Assembly (NCBI RefSeq): GCF_947497125.1
Contig: NZ_CANMFI010000004.1
Coordinates: 264,538-328,537, forward strand
Direction of reading: 5' to 3'
DNA: 64,000 bases
Origin: an uncultured Polaribacter sp.
GTDB lineage: Bacteria; Bacteroidota; Bacteroidia; Flavobacteriales; Flavobacteriaceae
Translations under genes and position numbers: made by a program
In this document: piece after piece, positions 27,099 through 35,046 of the stretch
Position numbering within the stretch: position 1 is the stretch's first letter
Layout: every line of letters starts with the position of its first letter
Notes under the pieces: model-generated
The model's database searches: none
What the model was told of the DNA's origin: nothing
What the model saw: the letters and a program-made list of their open reading frames with translations, nothing else

Positions 27099-28378
27099 TT
27101 TGGTTTCGTAATAATTTACGGGTAAACGACAACGCATCATTAAAAAAAGCAACTGAAAATCATCAAAAAGTAATTGCTGTTTATTTTTTTGATCCTAAAC
27201 TTTTTAAAACTGATGCTTTTGGATTTCAAAAAACAGCAAAATTTAGAGCAAAATTTTTAATCGAAACCATTGCAGATTTAAAGAAAAATTTAGCAGACTT
27301 AAATATTACATTGTTCACTTATTTTGAAAGTCCTGAAGATAAAATAGCAGAAATTTGTACGCAATTTTCTATCAGTAACATCTATAGTCAAAAAGAATGG
27401 ACAACCGAAGAAATTACCACAAACCATCGTGTAAAAGAACAACTTTCTAAAGAGACTACTTTGGTCGAAGAATACGATCAGTTTTTGTACCACCCAAATC
27501 TTGTTTCTACAGATTTTTCTAACATTCCTAATGTGTTTACCGTTTTCAGAAAAAAACTTGAAAAGTATGTTTCAATTTCAGAAGAAGCAACTGCAACCAA
27601 ATGCTCTAAAGAAAATCTGGCAGAAAATAACACCAAAATACCAACTTTAAAAGACTTGGGTTTTGATGAGTTTGAAGTACCAACAAAAACTGCTTTTCCT
27701 TTTTTTGGTGGAGAAACCGAAGCATTAAAAAGAATTGATGCCTACTTTTTTGAAACAAAAAAAGTAGCGTTTTACAAGAAAACTAGAAACGGACTGATAG
27801 GCACAGATTACAGTACAAAATTTTCTGCTTGGCTTGCAAACGGAAGTATTTCTGCGAAAACCATTTACTACAAAATTAAAGAATTTGAAGCAGAATTTGG
27901 CGCTAATCAATCTACCTATTGGGTAATCTTCGAATTGATTTGGAGAGATTATTTTAAATACATTTCTTTAAAATACGACACTAAAATTTTTAAGATAGGC
28001 GGCATTTTAGACAAAGAATACCAATGGTACAACTATCAAAAAGACATTAACAAATGGATTCATGGCGAGACTAAAGATGACTTTGTAAATGCAAATATGA
28101 TAGAACTGCAACAAACTGGCTGGATGAGCAATCGAGGCAGACAAAATGTAGCCTCTTATTTTGCAAAAGAGTTATTGTTAGATTGGAGAATTGGGGCGGC
28201 TTACTTTGAATCTGTCTTAATAGATTATGATGTGCACAGCAATTATGGCAATTGGATGTATGTTGCTGGTGTTGGCAATGATCCTAGAGACCGAAAATTT
28301 AATACTCAACTGCAAGCAGAGCGCTATGATGCAAACCATAAATTTAGAAAATTATGGTTAGAAAAAACCTTGTTTTAA
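27068..28378 (+). CDS. DASH-family cryptochrome
   Basis: A 436-residue flavoprotein of the photolyase/cryptochrome superfamily. The N-terminal antenna domain begins [17 protein letters not shown]. The FAD domain carries [41 protein letters not shown] and [21 protein letters not shown]; the GVGNDPRD stretch is diagnostic of the DASH clade. Members repair CPDs in single-stranded DNA and may act in blue-light responses. Its start lies within the DUF2256 gene; the next gene starts 1 bp after its stop. Confidence 0.93.
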   Translation: MQQQQGQNGLVWFRNNLRVNDNASLKKATENHQKVIAVYFFDPKLFKTDAFGFQKTAKFRAKFLIETIADLKKNLADLNITLFTYFESPEDKIAEICTQFSISNIYSQKEWTTEEITTNHRVKEQLSKETTLVEEYDQFLYHPNLVSTDFSNIPNVFTVFRKKLEKYVSISEEATATKCSKENLAENNTKIPTLKDLGFDEFEVPTKTAFPFFGGETEALKRIDAYFFETKKVAFYKKTRNGLIGTDYSTKFSAWLANGSISAKTIYYKIKEFEAEFGANQSTYWVIFELIWRDYFKYISLKYDTKIFKIGGILDKEYQWYNYQKDINKWIHGETKDDFVNANMIELQQTGWMSNRGRQNVASYFAKELLLDWRIGAAYFESVLIDYDVHSNYGNWMYVAGVGNDPRDRKFNTQLQAERYDANHKFRKLWLEKTLF

Positions 28379-28379
28379 A

Positions 28380-29912
28380 ATGAAAAAACTTAGATTAATT
28401 TTAGGCGACCAGCTAAACAGTGAACATTCTTGGTTTCAAGAAAAAGATAAAAACACGATCTACTGTCTTTTCGAAATGCGTCAAGAAACAGATTATGTTG
28501 TGCATCACATACAAAAAGTGGTGGGCTTTTTTGCTGCAATGCGAAACTTTGCATCAACCCTAAAAAAAGCAGACCATAAAGTAATTTACTTTGCATTAAA
28601 CGATTCTAAAAACACCCAAAGCTTAACAGAAAATTTAGCTCTATTAATTGCAGAGCATAGTATTGAAAAGTTTGAATATTTAGCTCCAGACGAATATCGA
28701 CTAGACCAACAATTAAAAGTATTTTCTGATACACTTCTAATAAATGTTGAAGTGTTTTCTACAGAACATTTTTACACCGAAAGAAACGAATTAAAAACTT
28801 TTTTTAAGGGTAAAAAGCAGTTTCTGATGGAAAGCTTCTACAGAAACATGAGAAAAAAGCACCAAATAATGGTGGTAAATGACCAGCCAGAAGGTGGCAA
28901 ATGGAACTATGATGCTAGCAACAGAAAAAAGTGGAAAGGAGACACTTTAATTCCGCCAGAAATTAGTTTTGATAATGATGTAACCGATATTTTACAAGAT
29001 ATTAATGAAGCCAATGTAAAATATATTGGCAACATAAACGCAAAGTATTTTGAATACCCAATTTCTAGAGAGCAATCTTTAGAGCAACTACGTTATTTCT
29101 GCGAACACTTGTTAATTTATTTTGGCGATTATCAAGATGCAATGCATACTGATAAAATTTACTTGTTTCATAGTAGAATTTCTTTTGCTATGAACACGAA
29201 AATGATTGCTCCAAAAGAAATTGTAGATACTGTTTTATCAACTTACAGAGCACAAGAAAACACCATAGACATTTCTCAAGTAGAGGGTTTTATTAGGCAA
29301 ATTTTAGGTTGGCGAGAATACATGAGAGGCATGTATTGGATGCTAATGCCCGATTATAAAAAAGAGAATTTTTTAGAAAATAAAAACAAGCTTCCTAACT
29401 TCTTTTGGACGGGTAAAACGAAGATGAACTGTTTAAAAAATGCCATAAACAACTCTTTAGAAAATGGTTATGCACATCACATACAACGGCTAATGGTTAC
29501 GGGTAATTTTGCACTGTTAACGCAAATAGATCCAGATGAAATAGACGCTTGGTATTTGGGTATCTATGTAGATGCAATTGAATGGGTACAGCTACCAAAT
29601 ACGCGAGGTATGAGTCAGTTTGCAGATGGTGGTAAAATTGCTACAAAACCTTATGTTTCTAGTGGAAGTTACATTCATAAAATGGGGAATTACTGCGATG
29701 CTTGCCATTATAAAAAGGCCAAAAAGTTTGAAGATGATGCTTGTCCGTTTAATGCATTGTATTGGAATTTTCTTGAGGAAAAAAAAGAAAAACTTGCCTC
29801 AAACTTTAGAATGAGAATGATGTTCAGCGTGCTCAATAAGATGTCAGTTGATGACAGAATTAAAATTAAAGAGAAAGCCAATCACATAATAGAAAACTTA
29901 GATGCATACTAA
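28380..29912 (+). CDS. Iron-sulfur photolyase-related protein (PhrB/CryPro, FeS-BCP class)
   Basis: A 510-residue member of the prokaryotic (6-4) photolyase class. The N-terminus (LRLILGDQLNSEHSWF) is of the DPRP type. The four cluster ligands are all present: C351 (MNCLKNAI), C439 and C442 (NYCDACHYK) and C455 (DDACPFN). Their spacing is identical to Agrobacterium PhrB (350, 438, 441, 454). The FAD-domain stretch WREYMRGMYWM and the TRGMSQFADGG segment are typical. It should repair (6-4) photoproducts using FAD and a 4Fe-4S cluster. Overlaps the next gene by 11 bp. Confidence 0.93.
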   Translation: MKKLRLILGDQLNSEHSWFQEKDKNTIYCLFEMRQETDYVVHHIQKVVGFFAAMRNFASTLKKADHKVIYFALNDSKNTQSLTENLALLIAEHSIEKFEYLAPDEYRLDQQLKVFSDTLLINVEVFSTEHFYTERNELKTFFKGKKQFLMESFYRNMRKKHQIMVVNDQPEGGKWNYDASNRKKWKGDTLIPPEISFDNDVTDILQDINEANVKYIGNINAKYFEYPISREQSLEQLRYFCEHLLIYFGDYQDAMHTDKIYLFHSRISFAMNTKMIAPKEIVDTVLSTYRAQENTIDISQVEGFIRQILGWREYMRGMYWMLMPDYKKENFLENKNKLPNFFWTGKTKMNCLKNAINNSLENGYAHHIQRLMVTGNFALLTQIDPDEIDAWYLGIYVDAIEWVQLPNTRGMSQFADGGKIATKPYVSSGSYIHKMGNYCDACHYKKAKKFEDDACPFNALYWNFLEEKKEKLASNFRMRMMFSVLNKMSVDDRIKIKEKANHIIENLDAY

Positions 29913-31401
29913 CAAAGAAGAAATACAAGTTGTTTGGTTTAAAAGAGATTTGCGTCTGCAAGACAATGAGGCTATATACAATGCTTTGCAAACCAATAAA
30001 CGCGTACTTTTTATGTATGTTTTTGAACCTTCGTTGATTTCTGATCCGCATTATGATGATCGTCATTGGAACTTTATAAAAGAGTCTATAGAAGATCTAA
30101 ACAAAGACTTAAAAATTTACAATAGTAAAGTTTTATGTGTACAAACCGAGGTTGTTACTGCGTTTAATCAGCTTTTAGAAACCTACAATATAGCAACTGT
30201 TTATTCGCACCAAGAAACAGGACTTTTAAAAACCTACAATAGAGACAAAGAGTTTACTAGATATTGTAGAAATAACTCCATTGCATGGTTAGAAAATAAC
30301 AACAATGGTGTTTTAAGAGGTTTGTTAAACAGAGAAGATTGGTTTGAAAAATGGGAAGATTACATGTATGCTGCTCAATTTAAAACCGTTTTACAATCAG
30401 AAAAATTACTTACAATAGAAGAAATTAACAAACTAGAAAATTACTTTAATTCTGTAAATTTAGAAACCCCAAAAAAGGCACCTTTTCAAAAAGGAGGCTC
30501 AAGAATGGCATGGAGATATGCGAATACATTTTTTGATGACAGACATAAAAAATACATGTCTCACATTTCTAAACCTGCACTAGCAAGAGAAAGTTGTAGT
30601 AGATTATCTCCCTACATTGCTTGGGGAAATGTATCGATACGGCAAATTTATCAGAAGGCACAACAACATAAAAACGCGCAAAATAAAAAGCATTTAAGCG
30701 CATTTTCGTCCAGACTTCGTTGGCAAGCACATTTTATTCAAAAGTTTGAAATGGAGCATACCATGGAAAATGCAAGTATTAACAAAGGGTTTCAAAAACT
30801 AAAAAAAAGTATTTCAATAGAGTATCAAAATGCATGGGAAAAAGGCCTTACAGGTTTCCCTTTGATTGATGCCAGTATGAGATGCTTGACAGAAACTGGC
30901 TACCTTAACTTTAGAATGCGCGCAATGTTGGTTTCTTTTTTTACACATATTTTATGGCAACCCTGGCAAGCTTCATCACAACACTTATCTAAATTGTTTT
31001 TAGATTTTGAACCTGGTATTCATTTTCCACAACTGCAGATGAATGCTGGTGAAACTGGTATAAATCTGGTGCGCATTTACAACCCGATAAAAAACAGTTT
31101 AGAACATGATGAAGATGCTGTATTTATAAAAAAATGGTGTCCGGAACTAGCGCATTTACCTATTTCTTTTATTCACGAACCTTATTTAATGACTCCGTTA
31201 GACCAGCAATTTAACAATTTTGAATTAGGAGTTAATTACCCAAAACCTATTGTAGATATTAAAGTTGCAAGAAAAAAAGCCAGCGATGTTCTTTGGAATA
31301 TGAAAAAAAACAAGCAGGTTAGACTAGAAAGTAATCGAATTCTTAAAAAACACCTTTTATCTAAAGGAGAACGATTGATTGACAGTAATAATAGTGAATA
31401 A
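29902..31401 (+). CDS. Divergent photolyase/cryptochrome-like FAD protein
   Basis: A 499-residue protein with a standard antenna domain (VVWFKRDLRLQDNEAI) and an FAD-type C-terminal half (ARESCSRLSPYIAWGNVSIRQIYQ, TGFPLIDASMRCL, GYLNFRMRAMLVSFFTH). It departs from class I enzymes where they have NWQWVAG: here the segment is FPQLQMNAGETGINLVRIYNP, so the conserved N-W pair around flavin N5 is not in its usual form. The aromatic WRDFF helix is replaced by RLRWQAHFIQKFE. It may be a separate clade with altered photochemistry. Last gene of operon 1. Confidence 0.82.
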   Translation: MHTNKEEIQVVWFKRDLRLQDNEAIYNALQTNKRVLFMYVFEPSLISDPHYDDRHWNFIKESIEDLNKDLKIYNSKVLCVQTEVVTAFNQLLETYNIATVYSHQETGLLKTYNRDKEFTRYCRNNSIAWLENNNNGVLRGLLNREDWFEKWEDYMYAAQFKTVLQSEKLLTIEEINKLENYFNSVNLETPKKAPFQKGGSRMAWRYANTFFDDRHKKYMSHISKPALARESCSRLSPYIAWGNVSIRQIYQKAQQHKNAQNKKHLSAFSSRLRWQAHFIQKFEMEHTMENASINKGFQKLKKSISIEYQNAWEKGLTGFPLIDASMRCLTETGYLNFRMRAMLVSFFTHILWQPWQASSQHLSKLFLDFEPGIHFPQLQMNAGETGINLVRIYNPIKNSLEHDEDAVFIKKWCPELAHLPISFIHEPYLMTPLDQQFNNFELGVNYPKPIVDIKVARKKASDVLWNMKKNKQVRLESNRILKKHLLSKGERLIDSNNSE

Positions 31402-31419
31402 TAAATTTATGTTAATTTT

Positions 31420-31449
31420 TGTTTAACATTAATCGATAATAGTTAAACA
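31420..31449 (+). promoter_or_regulatory. 30-bp near-palindromic operator of photolyase operon 2
   Basis: Arms TGTTTAAC (31420-31427) and GTTAAACA (31442-31449) are perfectly complementary over 8 bp with a 14-nt gap; over the full 30 bp 12 of 15 positions pair. It ends exactly 5 bp before the -7 box, as at 22859-22888. Confidence 0.65.
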
Positions 31450-31454
31450 TTTAT

Positions 31455-31462
31455 TATATTTG
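31455..31462 (+). promoter_or_regulatory. -7 promoter box of photolyase operon 2
   Basis: TATATTTGC matches TAnnTTTG(C). Transcription would begin at about the ATG at 31468, suggesting a nearly leaderless message or a later start codon. Confidence 0.7.
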
Positions 31463-31467
31463 CATAG

Positions 31468-31890
31468 ATGATTTACAACACTACACACAAAAACAAAGAA
31501 TCGGACACATTGATAGACAATCTATTGGGTAAATCGTATTCTTTTTTTGAAGCCCTAAAAAAGGGTGGTGTTGGTTCTAAAAGGATGATTATTGACGATG
31601 TTAGTGTTGGCTTTAAAAAGTACATGAATGTGGTTTCTGACATCAATTATGGAAATATTGAAATAAGAGAAAAAGGAATTTTAATTCACATCAATAAAGG
31701 CTTAACAAATTTTAGCTGGCCAATTCCATTTTATCAGTTGCATACATACAAAACAAATGGTTTAAGTATTCATGCATGTGGGAATTTCATCCGCTTTAAG
31801 AACAATAAACTATTGAAAGAAAATAAGAAAATTATTGATAAAATTATAAATTTAAAGATAGAAAATAATAAAAACTATGAGTTTTTATAG
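31468..31890 (+). CDS. Conserved hypothetical protein, first gene of operon 2
   Basis: I do not recognise a domain. It is a 140-residue soluble protein with no signal peptide: a helical N-terminus (TLIDNLLGKSYSFFEALKKG), a central beta-rich part (GNIEIREKGILIHINKGLTNFSWPIPFYQLHTY) and a lysine/asparagine-rich end. One cysteine (HACGNF). It stands directly behind the candidate shared operator, 24 bp before the TIGR03643 gene, so a role in the light/photolyase regulon is inferred from position. The promoter is so close that translation may begin at the ATG with almost no leader. Confidence 0.65.
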   Translation: MIYNTTHKNKESDTLIDNLLGKSYSFFEALKKGGVGSKRMIIDDVSVGFKKYMNVVSDINYGNIEIREKGILIHINKGLTNFSWPIPFYQLHTYKTNGLSIHACGNFIRFKNNKLLKENKKIIDKIINLKIENNKNYEFL

Positions 31891-31914
31891 ACTCTTATTT
31901 TAACCTTATTTGTT

Positions 31915-32187
31915 ATGAATTTTGATGCAATAACTACAGATCGTATAATTGAAATGGCTTGGGAAGACAGAACTACTTTTGATGCTATTAAATTTCAATT
32001 CGGACTTAAAGAACAAGAAGTTATTGACTTGATGCGGAAAGAAATGAAGCCTAAAAGCTTTAAACTTTGGAGAGAAAGAGTACAAGGAAGAAAAACAAAA
32101 CATGAAAAATTAAGAACCTTTGCCAAAGGACGTTTTAAATGTACAAGGCAAAGAACAATATCTAACAATAGTATCTCTAAAAGATAA
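31915..32187 (+). CDS. TIGR03643 family protein
   Basis: A 90-residue basic protein. The first 60 residues (TDRIIEMAWEDRTTFDAIKFQFGLKEQEVIDLMRKEMKPKSFKLWRERVQGR, a helix-rich, HTH-like segment) match the TIGR03643 pattern. The tail is rich in K/R. Genes of this family often lie beside photolyases and cryptochromes; the helix-turn-helix character suggests nucleic-acid binding, but this is untested. Confidence 0.8.
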   Translation: MNFDAITTDRIIEMAWEDRTTFDAIKFQFGLKEQEVIDLMRKEMKPKSFKLWRERVQGRKTKHEKLRTFAKGRFKCTRQRTISNNSISKR

Positions 32188-32245
32188 CTATAGATAAAAA
32201 AGCAAATTAAAATAATTTGCATTGCTAAAAATTAAAATTTAAAAT

Positions 32246-32470
32246 ATGGAGTTAGTTAAAAAAGCTTTAGAATTTGAAACCAGAAAAAGAAGATTTCCTA
32301 CTACTAGCGATCGAATTTTGGCAGCTAGAGAAGCAAAAGAATTAATTTTAAGTTTGAATGAAATTTACAAAGAAAATAAAGATGCAAAACTCATGGATAT
32401 CATGAAGCGTTTAACATTAATCAAACAAAAAATAGAACGAAGATTAAAGGGAAAACCACTTACTGCATAA
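32246..32470 (+). CDS. Small helical protein, paralogue A
   Basis: A 74-residue charged helical protein (FETRKRRFPTTSDRILAAREAKELIL, then DIMKRLTLIKQKIERRLKGKP). No known domain recognised. The gene at 32550-32765 encodes a clear paralogue: shared landmarks are FETRK, TTSDRILA-RE-K-LIL-LNE, and MKRLT--KQKIE-RLKG. The strict retention of both copies argues that they are real genes and may form a hetero-oligomer. It lies in photolyase operon 2. Confidence 0.75.
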   Translation: MELVKKALEFETRKRRFPTTSDRILAAREAKELILSLNEIYKENKDAKLMDIMKRLTLIKQKIERRLKGKPLTA

Positions 32471-32549
32471 TAAATCAAATTTCTTCTTGCATTTCTAACT
32501 TTTATAATTATATTGGAAAAATTATAGAATAACATACAGAATACAAAGA

Positions 32550-32765
32550 ATGAATTTATTAGAGAGAGCTGTAGAATTTGAGACAAGAAAATTCTCATTT
32601 AAAACTACAAGTGATAGAATATTAGCCTCTAGAGAGGTAAAAGCTTTAATACTTGAGCTAAATGAAGTATATAAATTAGAAAAAGACCCTGAAATTATGG
32701 ATCTTATGAAGCGCCTAACTGCTGTTAAACAAAAAATAGAAAAGCGCTTAAAAGGAAGACGATAA
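32550..32765 (+). CDS. Small helical protein, paralogue B
   Basis: A 71-residue paralogue of the 74-residue protein encoded 80 bp upstream, with more than half of the positions identical by eye and no gap. It begins MNLLERAVEFETRKFSF and ends KQKIEKRLKGRR. No cysteine and no membrane segment; two long amphipathic helices are likely. Starts after a short AT-rich spacer and ends 5 bp before the SDR gene. Function unknown. Confidence 0.75.
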   Translation: MNLLERAVEFETRKFSFKTTSDRILASREVKALILELNEVYKLEKDPEIMDLMKRLTAVKQKIEKRLKGRR

Positions 32766-32770
32766 ACTTT

Positions 32771-33454
32771 ATGAATAAAATTTTAGTGATTGGAGGAAGT
32801 AAAGGAATTGGAAATGCAATTTTAACTTCGTTAGTTGAAAAACACTCAGTTATAAATATAAGTAGAACAGCTCCTTTGCTTTCTAACACTAATTTAACCC
32901 ACTACTCGTGTAACATTCTTACCGATGAACTACCGGCTATTGAAGAAATAGATACTTTAATTTATTGCCCTGGTAGCATTAATCTTAAACCAATATCTAG
33001 ACTAAAACTAGAAGACTTTAGAGATGATTTTGAAATTAATGTTGTAGGAGCTGTAAAAGCAATTCAACATTATTTACCTGCTTTAAAGAAAGGAAATAAA
33101 CCTTCAATTTTACTTTTTAGTACTGTTGCAGCTAAATTAGGCATGCCTTTTCATGCTAGTGTTGCCGCAGCAAAATCTGCTGTAGAAGGTCTTACAAAAT
33201 CTTTAGGCGCAGAATTTGCACCAACCATTCGTGTAAATGCTATAGCACCGACAGTTACAGAAACAGATTTAGCATCTAAATTGCTACGTAATGAAAGAAT
33301 GATAGAGAATATTACAGAACGTCATCCTCTTAAAAAGTTTCTAAAACCAAATGAAGTAGCAGATTTAGCTACCTTTTTAATTTCTGAAAAAGCCAGCTCT
33401 ATTTCTGGGCAAATTTTTGAATTAGATTGTGGTATAGTAAGCTTTAAAATATAA
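32771..33454 (+). CDS. SDR-family protein lacking the catalytic tyrosine
   Basis: A 227-residue Rossmann-fold protein of classical SDR size. The cofactor loop is IGGSKGIG (7-14), and NVVGAV (90-95) plus S117 (LLFST) are as expected. The Y-x-x-x-K motif is not: at the position of tyrosine there is V131 (PFHASVAAAKSAVEG), followed by the lysine K135. The usual IRVNAIAPTVTETDLA and C-terminal SGQIFELDCG are present. NAD(P) binding is likely; ordinary oxidoreductase catalysis is doubtful, so a redox-sensing or structural role is possible. It sits in photolyase operon 2 between small proteins and glutathione peroxidase. Confidence 0.88.
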   Translation: MNKILVIGGSKGIGNAILTSLVEKHSVINISRTAPLLSNTNLTHYSCNILTDELPAIEEIDTLIYCPGSINLKPISRLKLEDFRDDFEINVVGAVKAIQHYLPALKKGNKPSILLFSTVAAKLGMPFHASVAAAKSAVEGLTKSLGAEFAPTIRVNAIAPTVTETDLASKLLRNERMIENITERHPLKKFLKPNEVADLATFLISEKASSISGQIFELDCGIVSFKI

Positions 33455-33466
33455 TAAATACGTCTT

Positions 33467-33940
33467 ATGAATATTTACGATATCGAGATCAATAGTCTCC
33501 AAAATAAGCCTATCCAATTGTCAACGTTTAAAGGAAAATATATCCTTTTTGTAAATGTAGCTTCTAAATGTGGTTTTACACCTCAATACAAAGAGCTAGA
33601 AACACTTAGCGAAACCTACAAAGAAAACTTAGTGGTTATTGGAGTTCCTTGCAATCAGTTTGGCAAACAAGAACCAGGAAATTCTGATGAAATTCAAGAA
33701 TTTTGTGAGGTTAATTATGGTGTATCTTTTTTAATGACAGAAAAAATATCTGTTAAAGGAGAAGAACAGCACCCACTCTATCAATGGCTTACCAATAGAA
33801 AATTAAACAACAAAAAAAGTTCTTCTGTAAAATGGAACTTTCAAAAGTATCTAGTCTCAAAAGACGGATTGTTGATTGATTATTATTTTTCGATCACAAA
33901 ACCTTTGAGCTCTAAAATAACAAAACACTTAACACAATAA
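33467..33940 (+). CDS. Glutathione peroxidase family protein
   Basis: A 157-residue thiol peroxidase. The catalytic tetrad is visible: C35 (NVASKCGFTPQY), the glutamine in VPCNQFGKQEPG, and W/N in VKWNFQKYLV. Cysteine replaces selenocysteine, as in most bacterial members, which usually work with thioredoxin. It removes hydroperoxides and so fits an operon directed at photo-oxidative damage. 12 bp after the SDR gene and 4 bp before the Lacal_2735-like gene. Confidence 0.93.
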   Translation: MNIYDIEINSLQNKPIQLSTFKGKYILFVNVASKCGFTPQYKELETLSETYKENLVVIGVPCNQFGKQEPGNSDEIQEFCEVNYGVSFLMTEKISVKGEEQHPLYQWLTNRKLNNKKSSSVKWNFQKYLVSKDGLLIDYYFSITKPLSSKITKHLTQ

Positions 33941-33944
33941 AGAT

Positions 33945-34115
33945 ATGTTTGGTCTATTTAAAAAGAAAAGTGAGTTAGAAAAATTACAACTGTCTTACAA
34001 GAAAATAATGGAGGAAGCTTTTAAACTTCAATCTGTAAATAGAACAGAGAGCGATAAAAAATATTTAGAAGCAGACAATATCTTAAAAAAGATAGATGCT
34101 TTAAAAGGCGCATAA
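33945..34115 (+). CDS. Lacal_2735-like small protein
   Basis: A 56-residue protein starting MFGLFKKKSELEKLQLSYKK and ending ILKKIDALKGA. The MFGLFKKKS start and single charged coiled-coil hairpin are as I recall for the Lacal_2735 family of flavobacteria. It fits between glutathione peroxidase (4-bp gap) and TspO (3-bp gap), so it is clearly part of the operon. No function known. Confidence 0.78.
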   Translation: MFGLFKKKSELEKLQLSYKKIMEEAFKLQSVNRTESDKKYLEADNILKKIDALKGA

Positions 34116-34118
34116 AAC

Positions 34119-34580
34119 ATGAAGCTACTTAAGAGCACATTCTTTTTTTTAATCATTAATTTTGGAAGTTTAGCAATTGGAAGCTGGCTGATGAACAATG
34201 GTCCTTTAGAAGAATGGTATCAAAATTTAAGCCAAGCTCCTTGGACACCACCTGGCTATGTTTTTGGCATTGCTTGGACCATAATTATGATTTGTTTCTC
34301 TGTTTATCTAGCGAAACTATTTGAACCTAAATATTCTTTAAAACTTGTCTTAATTTTTGCTTTTCAATGTGTTTTAAACATTAGTTGGAACTACATTTTT
34401 TTTAACAGACACCTAATTTTACTTGGCTTCATAACCATATTAATTTTAACAGTACTGCTAAACTATTATTATTTTAAAATTAGCAAAAACATGGGTGCGT
34501 ATAAATACTTATTACTCCCTTATGTAATTTGGCTATATATTGCCACCTCTCTTAACTTATACATACTTATTTACAATTAG
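34119..34580 (+). CDS. tspO: TspO/MBR family membrane protein
   Basis: A 153-residue protein with five membrane helices. Family marks: WYQNLSQAPWTPPGYVFGIAWTIIM (helix 1-2 loop and helix 2) and the helix-4 stretch NISWNYIFFNRHLILLG. TspO proteins bind porphyrins and take part in light- and oxygen-dependent regulation and tetrapyrrole degradation in bacteria. Its position in a photolyase operon agrees with a response to light and oxidative stress. Confidence 0.92.
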   Translation: MKLLKSTFFFLIINFGSLAIGSWLMNNGPLEEWYQNLSQAPWTPPGYVFGIAWTIIMICFSVYLAKLFEPKYSLKLVLIFAFQCVLNISWNYIFFNRHLILLGFITILILTVLLNYYYFKISKNMGAYKYLLLPYVIWLYIATSLNLYILIYN

Positions 34581-34581
34581 G

Positions 34582-35046
34582 ATGAAAATTTACACACTAC
34601 ACAAAAAACAAAAACTACCTATTTCTTTAAAAGAAGGATGGGCATTTTTATCAAATCCTAAAAATTTAAAAATAATTACACCAGACTACATGAGTTTTGA
34701 TATTCTATCTGGTGCAGAGAAACCAATGTTTGCAGGACAAGTTATACAATATCTAGTAACCCCAATGTTAGGTATAAAAACAAAATGGGTTTCTGAAATA
34801 ACACATTTTAAAGAATATGAGTATTTTGTAGACATTCAACTTTACGGGCCTTATGCATTATGGCATCATAAACATTTTATAAAAGAAATAGAAGGCGGAA
34901 TTGAACTAGAAGACATTATTGATTACAAAGTACCGATGGGCATTTTAGGTCGTTTGGTACATCCTTTTTTGGTAAAACCTAAATTAGAAGAAATATTTTC
35001 ATACAGACAACAAAAACTGATTGAAACCTTTGGAGAATTTAAATAA
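34582..35046 (+). CDS. SRPBCC-fold (ligand-binding) protein
   Basis: A 154-residue helix-grip protein starting MKIYTLHKKQKLPISLKEGWAFLSNPKNLKIITPDYMSF, the usual N-terminal pattern of the SRPBCC/polyketide-cyclase group. It ends GILGRLVHPFLVKPKLEEIFSYRQQKL. ATG 34582, 1 bp after the tspO stop, is preferred to an upstream frame extension lying inside tspO. It shares one base with the class I photolyase start (TAATG). This family commonly accompanies photolyase genes; ligand unknown. Confidence 0.85.
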   Translation: MKIYTLHKKQKLPISLKEGWAFLSNPKNLKIITPDYMSFDILSGAEKPMFAGQVIQYLVTPMLGIKTKWVSEITHFKEYEYFVDIQLYGPYALWHHKHFIKEIEGGIELEDIIDYKVPMGILGRLVHPFLVKPKLEEIFSYRQQKLIETFGEFK

